Assembly: GCA_014730075.1 (NCBI GenBank) | Contig: WJIX01000272.1 | Location: forward strand, 1-32,926 | Length of the DNA stretch: 32,926 nucleotides | From: a bacterium | GTDB lineage: Bacteria > Krumholzibacteriota > Krumholzibacteriia > Krumholzibacteriales > WJIX01 | Direction of reading: 5' to 3' | Shown here: positions 18,388 to 26,383 of the stretch, piece by piece | How the letters are laid out: every line of letters begins with the position of its first letter | Numbering within the stretch: the stretch's first letter is position 1 | Notes under the pieces: model-generated | Told to the model about the DNA's origin: nothing | The model's input: the letters and a program-made list of their open reading frames with translations, nothing else | Databases searched by the model: none | Translations under genes and position numbers: made by a program

Positions 18388-18600
18388 TCAATCTTCATCC
18401 TCTGTCAGATAGAAAATATCCTCGAACTTCCGCCCGAAGAACATGGCCAGCTTCAATGCCAGCAGGGCCGACGGTACATACCTGTTCTTCTCGATAGAGA
18501 TAATGGTCTGCCTGGTGACTCCCACCTCCTTTGCCAGTGCCTCCTGGGTTATCTCATCCATCTCAAACCTGCAGCGCCTCAGGTTATTTCCCAGTTTCAT
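18388..18600 (-). CDS. XRE-family helix-turn-helix transcriptional regulator
   Basis: 70 aa: RRCRFEMDEITQEALAKEVGVTRQTIISIEKNRYVPSALLALKLAMFFGRKFEDIFYLTEDED, short Cro/YozG-like HTH. Confidence 0.92.
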   Translation of the reverse strand: MKLGNNLRRCRFEMDEITQEALAKEVGVTRQTIISIEKNRYVPSALLALKLAMFFGRKFEDIFYLTEDED

Positions 18601-18646
18601 AAGGACTCCCCCTTCTCCTCTTTAGAACCACCACAATGTTTAACAA

Positions 18647-18665
18647 GCTTTACTAAATGTAAAGC
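18647..18665. promoter_or_regulatory. Candidate operator palindrome GCTTTAC-taaat-GTAAAGC
   Basis: Perfect 7-bp inverted repeat with 5-bp spacer, just downstream of the candidate promoter for the XRE gene. Confidence 0.6.
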
Positions 18666-18676
18666 ATACTGTACAT

Positions 18677-18705
18677 ATATTATTAATATTCGGCGCTGAT
18701 GTCAA
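18677..18705 (-). promoter_or_regulatory. Candidate promoter for XRE-membrane protein pair
   Basis: TTGACA (18705-18700) - 17 nt - TAATAT (18682-18677). Confidence 0.6.
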
Positions 18706-18904
18706 GTGTATTTAACATTTTGTTTGAAATTTTTAACATCGTCCCTTAACAAAGGGGCAGAACATTTGCCGCCAGCAGTGAAGGAGGGGAGGTAAATAGA
18801 TATTTCTGAGCTGGAGTATTATAACCCTTAAAGCATTTCAGGATACCCTGATACTCGGGCTCGCTCAGAGAGAGACGCAATCACCACATTTTTTCTACTC
18901 CGGC

Positions 18905-19558
18905 TTATCTAATCATTTTCATCTTCCGGTTCAGCCGGAGGCCGCCTGCTTCAAGGCGGTAGAAATAGACCCCGCTGGGAACCTGGGTTCCCCGCCGGTC
19001 CATACCGTCCCATTTAATACGATAGCTGCCAGCTCCCTTCTCACCCGAAAAGAGAACAGTCACCAGGCGGCCGGAAGGATCATAAACCGAGAGGGAAGCC
19101 CGGGAACTTTCACTCAGGCCGAACTCAATCACGGTACCGGGATTGAACGGGTTAGGATAATTCTGAGCAAGGTAGCTTTTCCGGGGTGGAGACGGGGTAT
19201 CGTCACCGGTAATATCATCAGGCCCGAGCAGGGCGAATACACTTTCATTTCCATGAATATCCACAGCCGAGAGCTTATAGGAATAGCCCTTATCCCACTC
19301 CCATTCACCGTCGAAATAAAGAGTATCACAGGGCGAAGCTATCAGATTGTCATCCCCGACTCAAAGAACTCTCCCAACCCCCGGCAGATCCTGTAGCAGT
19401 CCAGGTCGGACTCGCCACTGCGGTGCCACTCCAGTTCCAAACCCTCCGGGATGTAACTCTGACTGCCGGCCAGCCCCTTTGGCGGGCATGGAGCCAGGTT
19501 ATCCACTGAATAGCCACTGTCCGACTCCGATATAAAGAAAGTAAGAGGGCCGGCGGTA
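18905..19558 (-). pseudogene. Remnant of an Fn3-like/T9SS C-terminal sorting-domain (FlgD-type) secreted protein
   Basis: ORF 18905-19264 ends SYLAQNYPNPFNPGTVIEFGLSESSRASLSVYDPSGRLV...SGVYFYRLEAGGLRLNRKMKMIR. Same-family coding continues upstream in the frame as DDNLIASPCDTLYFDGEWEWDKGYSYKLSAVDIHGNE, then in another frame as FFISESDSGYSVDNLAPCPPKGLAGSQSYIPEGLELEWHRSGESDLDCYRICRGLGEFFES, indicating a frameshift near 19350-19362 and loss of the N-terminus. Confidence 0.75.
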
Positions 19559-19604
19559 TGGGCTGTTAGAATTTGGTTATTTCCATCCTGTCAGTAAGTG
19601 CGTT

Positions 19605-19632
19605 ATTGACATGGTCAATCAGACACTATAAT
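19605..19632 (+). promoter_or_regulatory. Candidate promoter/operator of the efflux operon
   Basis: Palindrome ATTGAC-atg-GTCAAT (19605-19619) overlapping TTGACA (19606-19611); TATAAT at 19627-19632 (15-nt spacer). Confidence 0.45.
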
Positions 19633-19734
19633 CTTACTTTATGTTTCCGGTTAATTTCTCCGGATAAGGCACCAATTATTACAAAAATATCAAAGATGCC
19701 GTATTACAGCCCGGATTCCAACCCGGAGGGCAAT

Positions 19735-20385
19735 TTGAAAGCGGGAAATAAAATATCAATTATTCTTTTATCTATCTCCGTATTTCTGATATTTCAGGCT
19801 GCTTCGTACCGCACCCTGAACGCAAATGAGAATGAACCCTCCTGGGGTCTGGGCATTTCTTCAGGGCTTCTGCAGTCAGTGTCCGGGTCGCTCGACATGG
19901 ATAATTCATCAGCGGACGTTCTGGAGACCGGGCCCAGCTTCGGCCTGACTCTCAGCAAACGGGCAGGTAACCGCTTCCGCACCGAAATAACCGCCGGGAT
20001 GGGATGGATGCAGTTTGGCAGGGACCTTTATGAAAGCTCCTCGAATTTCTCTATGGCTGCCCTTATTCTCAGCAACAGCTATTCGGTAATCCGTACCGGG
20101 AGGCTGGAACTGCACCTCAGGGCCGGGGCTGGAATGTACTACTGGAGAATATCCGCCGAAGAGGTATTCGGCGGCGCCAGGCAGTTCGAGATGGAAGACC
20201 TTCAGAAGGTGAGCATCGGACTTCAGGGAGGGCTGGGAGCATCACTTTCACTCAACCGGCGTGTATCATTGACCGCGGAGAGTAATTATAACTACATACT
20301 ATGCAAGGATACCTTTCACTTCGGAAGGGGTTTTACCGAGCAGGGAATAATTGATATAAGACTGGGGTTGAGATTTTACCTGTAA
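19735..20385 (+). CDS. Outer membrane beta-barrel protein (unknown function), first gene of efflux operon
   Basis: ORF track 19573-20385; TTG at 19735 after GGAGGG gives signal peptide MKAGNKISIILLSISVFLIFQAASYRTLNA; alternating-strand barrel-like C-terminus ending GLRFYL. Confidence 0.65.
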   Translation: MKAGNKISIILLSISVFLIFQAASYRTLNANENEPSWGLGISSGLLQSVSGSLDMDNSSADVLETGPSFGLTLSKRAGNRFRTEITAGMGWMQFGRDLYESSSNFSMAALILSNSYSVIRTGRLELHLRAGAGMYYWRISAEEVFGGARQFEMEDLQKVSIGLQGGLGASLSLNRRVSLTAESNYNYILCKDTFHFGRGFTEQGIIDIRLGLRFYL

Positions 20386-20388
20386 GAG

Positions 20389-21792
20389 ATGAAGAAACTG
20401 AATAAAATAACTGCTGCTGCCTTTATCTTCCTGGCCTTTTTCTCAGGCTCCGGCGCCGGCACGGGTCCATCGGTGGAACAGGACGGAGATACCCTTATAC
20501 TGACCATGGAACAGAGCGTCAGGATAGCCCTGGAGAACAACCTGGAGCTTAAGATCGCCAGGGAGAAGGTTATCGAGAGCGAGGAAGGTCTGAAGGAGGC
20601 GAGAACATCGTTCATGCCCAGGCTGACCGGGGAGGCGAACTATACCAGGCTGGATATGGCGCCTTTCTTCCCCGCCGCGATGTTCGGCGGTTTCGGTTCC
20701 TCCCCCGGGAGCGAGCAGATGCCTAAAAAGATTGTAATCGGCTCGCCGGATAACTACGCCCTTACCCTGAACCTGAGCCAGCCACTATTCACCTTTGGAA
20801 AGATCATGGACCAGGTTGATATCAGCGAATCTGCCAGGGACGCGGCGGTTTCCGACTTCCGGGCGCGGCGTAACCTCCTGGCCTTCGAATCGGCTCAGGC
20901 ATACTGGAACCTCTATAACGCTATCGAACTCAAGAAGGTAGCGGTGGAATCATCCAAACTGCTCAGTTCGCAGCTTCAGGACCTGGACAACCTCTACCAG
21001 AGCGGGCTGGCCGCAAGGAACGATATGCTCAAGACCAGGGCACTGCTGGCCGAATCCCATCTCGGCCTGATTCAGGCGAACAACAGTATAGAACTCTCCC
21101 GCAAAAATCTCTGCGATATTCTGGATATCCCGCTGGATACTCCGCTGAAACTCTCCGGGGAACCGGATACCGAACCTGAACCATTCATAGTGAACCTCGA
21201 AGAGCTCGCAGCTGAAGCACTCAGCCGCCGCCCCGAGGTGGAGGCAGTGGAGAGCCACCTGAATATCGCCAGAAAACAGCATATTATCGATAGAAAAAGT
21301 TATCTTCCAGATATTTCCTTCTTCGCGAACCTCGGTTATAACCGACCGGACCGGCAGTACCTGGATGAATTCTACACTACCTGGACCATGGGTGTAGTGG
21401 CCCGGATGAATATTTTCGACTGGGGAGCCTCCGCACACCGGGCCAGGCAGTCAAACAGCAGGAAGAAACAGATACAGCTGGAACTGGAAAAGATCAGAAA
21501 AGCGGTTAAACTGGACGTTACCAGGGCCCACCTGCAGCTCACGGAGGCGGCCCAGTCCGTATCGGCGGCTGAAGAAGGGTTGAAACACGCCAACGAAAAT
21601 TACCGGGTGACCCACCAGAAATTCATCGAAGGGCTGGTCAATAACACCGAACTCCTGGATGCCCAGCTGATACTATCCAGGACAAGGGTTAATCACAGTA
21701 ACGCACTGGCCCGCTACCTGGTAGCCAAATCCAATCTGGACCGTGCTGCCGGCAGGCTGCCAGAAGATATCCCTGATGGCGGGAAGAAGTAA
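20389..21792 (+). CDS. TolC-family outer membrane efflux protein
   Basis: Signal peptide; LTMEQSVRIALENNLELKIAREKVIESEEGLKEARTSFMPRL; LNLSQPLFTFGK; repeat half LAAEALSRRPEVEAVESHLNIARKQ. Confidence 0.92.
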   Translation: MKKLNKITAAAFIFLAFFSGSGAGTGPSVEQDGDTLILTMEQSVRIALENNLELKIAREKVIESEEGLKEARTSFMPRLTGEANYTRLDMAPFFPAAMFGGFGSSPGSEQMPKKIVIGSPDNYALTLNLSQPLFTFGKIMDQVDISESARDAAVSDFRARRNLLAFESAQAYWNLYNAIELKKVAVESSKLLSSQLQDLDNLYQSGLAARNDMLKTRALLAESHLGLIQANNSIELSRKNLCDILDIPLDTPLKLSGEPDTEPEPFIVNLEELAAEALSRRPEVEAVESHLNIARKQHIIDRKSYLPDISFFANLGYNRPDRQYLDEFYTTWTMGVVARMNIFDWGASAHRARQSNSRKKQIQLELEKIRKAVKLDVTRAHLQLTEAAQSVSAAEEGLKHANENYRVTHQKFIEGLVNNTELLDAQLILSRTRVNHSNALARYLVAKSNLDRAAGRLPEDIPDGGKK

Positions 21793-22931
21793 TGATCATG
21801 AAAGGAAATGATATGCTTTACAATACTTTTGGTAAATTCCTGCGAAAGCGATTTATTCCGGGCTTCGCTTTGCTGGTGGCAGCTGTCTTCTCACTGCAGG
21901 TCAGCCACCCCGCAGCCGGGGAGGAAGATGGGCCGGTACCGGTCAGAACCTTCACTGTCTCCAGGAAGGATATCAGTGACCGGGTTATCTTCACCGGTAC
22001 CATCCAGCCATGGCAGAAAACGAACATAATCCCTGCCACCGGGGGAAAACTGGACACCATATTTGTAGAGCAGGGGGATTATGTAGAGGCGGGAACGATC
22101 CTGGCCTATCTGGACATGGCACCGGTCAGGATCCGGATTAAACAGGCGGAAGCGGCTGTATCTGTTGCCGAGTCAGGGCTGGAGAACGCCAGGACCAACT
22201 ATTACAGGATCCTTACCCTGAAGAAGAAGGGGACCATATCAACCAGGGAATATGAAGAAGCACGCCTGGCCCTCAGGTCCGCCGAAGCCCAGCTTCAGCA
22301 GGCTGAAGCAAACCAGGAGATGGCTGATTACAACCTGGGCGAAGCGATAATCAAGGCCCCCTTTTCAGGCCATATAACCAGCAGAAACGCGGAGCCGGGG
22401 GATATCTTGAGCCCGGCGCCGGGACACCCCGGTGTGGTTACTCTGATGGATATTTCCTCGGTGAAAATAGAAGGAACCGTTCCGGCACCTGAAATCAAAT
22501 ATGTAAGGAAGGGTATCAGGGCTGTGGTTCATGTCGATATTTACCCCGATACCACCTTCAGCGGGGAGGTATATTCGATCAGCCCGGCAGCCAGTATGCA
22601 GACCAGGTCTTTCCCCCTGGAGGTCAGGATCAGAAATTCGGGAGAAAATCTCAAGCCGGGATTCTTCGCTACCGTTGAACTTCTGGCCAGAGAGAAAAAA
22701 TCGGTCCCGGCGGTGCCGATTGACGCTGTACTGGAAGCTGATGGCACGGAATACCTTTACGTTGTTGAGAAAGGAACCGCCCGGCGGAGAGAGGTAAAAA
22801 CCGGAATACGGGAAGGGATATTCCTTGAGATAACTGAAGGGCTCATTGGGGGAGAGAAGGTTATTCTTGCCGGAAACACAATGGTGGAAGAGGGCAGCAG
22901 AGTCACCGTGGAAGAAGGAGAGAGCAGGTGA
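21792..22931 (+). CDS. RND efflux periplasmic adaptor (membrane fusion protein)
   Basis: FTGTIQPWQKTNIIPATGGKLDTIFVEQGDYVEAGTILAYLD; AEAQLQQAEANQEMADYNLGEAIIKAPFSGHITSRNAEPGD. Start may be 21798 or 21813. Confidence 0.92.
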   Translation: MIMKGNDMLYNTFGKFLRKRFIPGFALLVAAVFSLQVSHPAAGEEDGPVPVRTFTVSRKDISDRVIFTGTIQPWQKTNIIPATGGKLDTIFVEQGDYVEAGTILAYLDMAPVRIRIKQAEAAVSVAESGLENARTNYYRILTLKKKGTISTREYEEARLALRSAEAQLQQAEANQEMADYNLGEAIIKAPFSGHITSRNAEPGDILSPAPGHPGVVTLMDISSVKIEGTVPAPEIKYVRKGIRAVVHVDIYPDTTFSGEVYSISPAASMQTRSFPLEVRIRNSGENLKPGFFATVELLAREKKSVPAVPIDAVLEADGTEYLYVVEKGTARRREVKTGIREGIFLEITEGLIGGEKVILAGNTMVEEGSRVTVEEGESR

Positions 22932-25900
22932 AACTTCCCAGAAGATCTGTGGACAAACCGGTAATGACCATGATGGTATTCCTGGCCATCCTGATCATCG
23001 GTGTCATAGCCCTCACCCAGATAAAGATCGACGTCATGCCCGAAATAGAGGTTCCCACCATGGGAGTAATTACCAGCTATCCCGGTGCCAGCTCCAAAGA
23101 TATGGAGAACCTGGTTACCAAGGTTCTGGAATCTAACCTGGCTGCGATCTCTCACGTAAAGGATATCAACTCCAACTCCACGGAAGATTACTCCTCCATT
23201 CTGATATCCTTCGAATGGGGAACCAACCTGGACGAGGCGGCCAATGATATACGCCAGGCGATCGACTTCGCGGAAGAGGCCCTTCCGGAGGACTCTGAAG
23301 ACCCCATGTTGATCAAGTTCGACCTATCCATGATGCCGGTAATGTGGATAGGGATAACAGCGGACCAGAGCTATAATGAACTCTACAATATTGTGGACAA
23401 GAGGATATGCGATCCCCTTATGAGGCTCCCGGGGGTCGCTCTGGCAGAGGCGGTTGGCGGAGAGATCAGGGAGATCAAGGTAACAGTGGACCAGAGCGAG
23501 CTGGAAGCCTATCAGATATCGGAGGAATCTATTGCGTCGGTCCTTGCAGCAGAGAATATCTCCCGGCCGGCGGGAAAGATCGAGATGGGGAGGAAAGCGT
23601 ATATAATCAGGGTCCCTGGTGAGTATACCTCGGTTGACCAGATAGCGAAAACGGTGGTGGCGGTGAGGGATGGCCAGCCGGTCCACCTCAGGGATATTGC
23701 CGAGGTAGTGGACGGGTACAAGGAGAAAGACCGCCGGGTAAGGGTAAACGGGGAATCTGCCGTTCTGGTGCTGGCCATGAAACAGTCCGATGAGAATACC
23801 GTGGAAGTGGCAGAGAGCATCAGGGAAGAGCTTCCCTCCCTGGTCCGCAACCTCCCTTCCGATGCAAATCTTAATATCATCATGGACTCCTCCGAGTTCA
23901 TCCGGGACTCGGTTAACAATCTGCGGAATACGGTGCTGTGGGCAATACTCTTTGTGGTAATAGTGGTATTTCTCTTTCTGAGGGAGTGGAGGGGAAGCTT
24001 TATCGTGGGAGTTACCATACCATTTTCCATGGTCCTGGCATTCATATTCCTTTACCTGGCGGGGTACACCATCAATACCATGTCCCTTTCAGCGGTGGCT
24101 ATCGCCATCGGAATGGTGGTGGATAACGCTATCGTGATATTCGAGAATATTTATTATCACCGTAAGGATATAGGTGAATCGCCCAACGAATCGGCGGTAT
24201 TCGGCTCCAGCGAAGTAGGCCTGGCGGTAACCGCCTCCACCGCCACTACCGTCTCGATATTCATACCGGTAATCTTCATTCCCGGGATCACCGGTATTAT
24301 CTTCAAGGAACTTGCATTCTCCATTATCGTGGTCCTGGTCGGATCACTATTCTGCGCCCTGTCGCTTACACCGATGCTCTCATCCCGTCTGCTCAGGCAG
24401 GTTGACAGAAGGCGGGAAACAGCACTTCAGCGATACGGCAACCAGGTTTTCGGCAGGATAGAGGATTTCTACTCAGGGATTCTCGCATGGGCCCTCGATC
24501 ACCGCAAGACCATCATATTCAGCGGGCTGGGGATTTTTCTTTCCTCCCTCCTTCTTACCGGCCTGATTGGAACAGAGTTCTTCCCCTCGGTAGACCAGGG
24601 AGAGGTCCGGGGTAATGTGGAGCTGGCGGTTGGCACCAGGGTGGAGGTCACCGACAGTGTGATGACCCGGGTGGAGAAGATCCTGCAGGAGAAGGTGCCT
24701 GAGGCTGACATAATCTTCGCCAGGTGCGGTACCAGCGAATCAGGCTGGAGCGCCATGGTGGGGAGAGAGGAAGATACCCATATAATAAATATCGGGGGTA
24801 TGCTCATAGACAAGAACGACAGGGAACGGTCCGACGCTGATATAGGAAAGATGCTCTCCAGGGAGATAAAGAAGATCCCCGGAGTAGTCAGTGTTGATTT
24901 TACTCCTACCGATATGTTCGCCGCCATGATGTCGGGAGGAACCAAACCGGTATCCATAGAGATTTACAGTGACGATTACCAGGCATCCGGTGAATTTGCC
25001 GTGAAGCTGCTTGAGGAAGTAAAGGAGGTGGAAGGAATCATCGACCCATCCATCTCCAGAAAGCCCGGCAAACCGGAGTTATGGGTTGAGGTGGACCGGG
25101 ACAGGGCCGCCATACTGGGACTGAGCATGGCACATATATCCAATACGGTCAGGAATAACTTTCAGGGGAAGATAGCGATGCTCTACCGGGAAAGGGATGA
25201 CGAGTTCGATACACGTATAAGGCTTAGCAGAGAAGAGCGAAGAGATATTGATAACCTGCTCAGAACCACCGTAATATCCCCTGTGACCGGCCAGAAAGTC
25301 CCCCTGGCGAATATCGCTCATATAAGGAACGAACAGGGAGTCAGGACCCTGGAGAGGAAGAATCAGCAGAGGATAGTATTCCTCAACGCCGGGATATATG
25401 GCAGGCCGCTCGGCAACGTAGTGGAAGATATCAGGGAGAAGATCGGGGGAATGGATGTCCCGGAAAATATAGACCTTCATTTCGGGGGCACAGCCGAAGA
25501 CCAGGCCGAATCATTCAAATACCTTTTCCTGGCACTGATCCTGGGTATAACACTGGTATACATGGTTATGGCGTCCCAGTTCGAGTCATTACTGGACCCC
25601 TTCATAATCATGTTCTCGGTCCCCTTCGCTATAACCGGCGTTATACTGGCCCTTCTGATTACCGGTAATACCCTGAACCTGGTGTCATACGTGGGGATGA
25701 TAATGCTGGTGGGAATTGTAGTAAATAACGGGATAGTACTGGTCGATTACACCAACATACTCAGGGCCAGAGAGTACGGCATCCGGGAAGCGATACTCAC
25801 AGCGGGGCAGAGAAGGCTGAGGCCGGTTCTGATGACCGCCTTTACTACCATATTCGCCCTGACTCCACTGGCGCTGAGCACCGGCGAGGGAGCTGAGAGC

Positions 25901-26038
25901 TGGAGCCCTCTGGCAATATCAGTTATCGGGGGGCTGCTTTTTTCCGCCCTGGTTACTCTCATATTCGTACCCACCATGTACTCAATACTGGAGGAGAGGA
26001 TCAGGAAAAACAGAAAGAAGAACAACAGTGCCATGTAG
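22928..26038 (+). CDS. RND efflux transporter permease (AcrB/HAE1-like)
   Basis: 1036 aa; IKIDVMPEIEVPTMGVITSYPGASSKDMENLV; AIAIGMVVDNAIVIFENIYYH; MLVGIVVNNGIVLVDYTN. Confidence 0.96.
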   Translation: MKLPRRSVDKPVMTMMVFLAILIIGVIALTQIKIDVMPEIEVPTMGVITSYPGASSKDMENLVTKVLESNLAAISHVKDINSNSTEDYSSILISFEWGTNLDEAANDIRQAIDFAEEALPEDSEDPMLIKFDLSMMPVMWIGITADQSYNELYNIVDKRICDPLMRLPGVALAEAVGGEIREIKVTVDQSELEAYQISEESIASVLAAENISRPAGKIEMGRKAYIIRVPGEYTSVDQIAKTVVAVRDGQPVHLRDIAEVVDGYKEKDRRVRVNGESAVLVLAMKQSDENTVEVAESIREELPSLVRNLPSDANLNIIMDSSEFIRDSVNNLRNTVLWAILFVVIVVFLFLREWRGSFIVGVTIPFSMVLAFIFLYLAGYTINTMSLSAVAIAIGMVVDNAIVIFENIYYHRKDIGESPNESAVFGSSEVGLAVTASTATTVSIFIPVIFIPGITGIIFKELAFSIIVVLVGSLFCALSLTPMLSSRLLRQVDRRRETALQRYGNQVFGRIEDFYSGILAWALDHRKTIIFSGLGIFLSSLLLTGLIGTEFFPSVDQGEVRGNVELAVGTRVEVTDSVMTRVEKILQEKVPEADIIFARCGTSESGWSAMVGREEDTHIINIGGMLIDKNDRERSDADIGKMLSREIKKIPGVVSVDFTPTDMFAAMMSGGTKPVSIEIYSDDYQASGEFAVKLLEEVKEVEGIIDPSISRKPGKPELWVEVDRDRAAILGLSMAHISNTVRNNFQGKIAMLYRERDDEFDTRIRLSREERRDIDNLLRTTVISPVTGQKVPLANIAHIRNEQGVRTLERKNQQRIVFLNAGIYGRPLGNVVEDIREKIGGMDVPENIDLHFGGTAEDQAESFKYLFLALILGITLVYMVMASQFESLLDPFIIMFSVPFAITGVILALLITGNTLNLVSYVGMIMLVGIVVNNGIVLVDYTNILRAREYGIREAILTAGQRRLRPVLMTAFTTIFALTPLALSTGEGAESWSPLAISVIGGLLFSALVTLIFVPTMYSILEERIRKNRKKNNSAM

Positions 26039-26080
26039 AATCGGGAGATCAGACAGCTGTATTCCGGGAGGTGCGCAGTA

Positions 26081-26371
26081 ATGAAAATGGTCCTGTTCAT
26101 ATATAACGCTTCCATAGAGGAAGAGGTCCGCCAATGCATGAAGGAGTGCGGGGTCGATAAGTTCACCAGGTTCCAGGAGCTGCACGGAAGGGGCAGGCAC
26201 TCCGATCCTCATATGGGAACTCATATATGGCCATCCACCAACTCCATGATAATGGTAGTATGCGAGGATGAGAGAGCCCGGCAACTCCTCTCCAGGATGC
26301 GGGAGCTGAAGGAAAGGTTCATGGAATCGGGGATAAAGGCCTTTCTCCTGCCGGTGGAAGAATCGATCTGA
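26081..26371 (+). CDS. PG0541-family RND-transporter-associated small protein
   Basis: 96 aa MKMVLFIYNASIEEEVRQCMKECGVDKFTRFQELHGRGRHSDPHMGTHIWPSTNSMIMVVCEDE; follows TolC-MFP-RND genes. Confidence 0.8.
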   Translation: MKMVLFIYNASIEEEVRQCMKECGVDKFTRFQELHGRGRHSDPHMGTHIWPSTNSMIMVVCEDERARQLLSRMRELKERFMESGIKAFLLPVEESI

Positions 26372-26383
26372 GAAGCGGCTTAA

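Noticed and set aside
23512-24045. Minus-strand 177-aa ORF inside RND permease
   Set aside because: Antisense shadow of a strongly conserved transporter; low-complexity Ser/Thr-rich translation.
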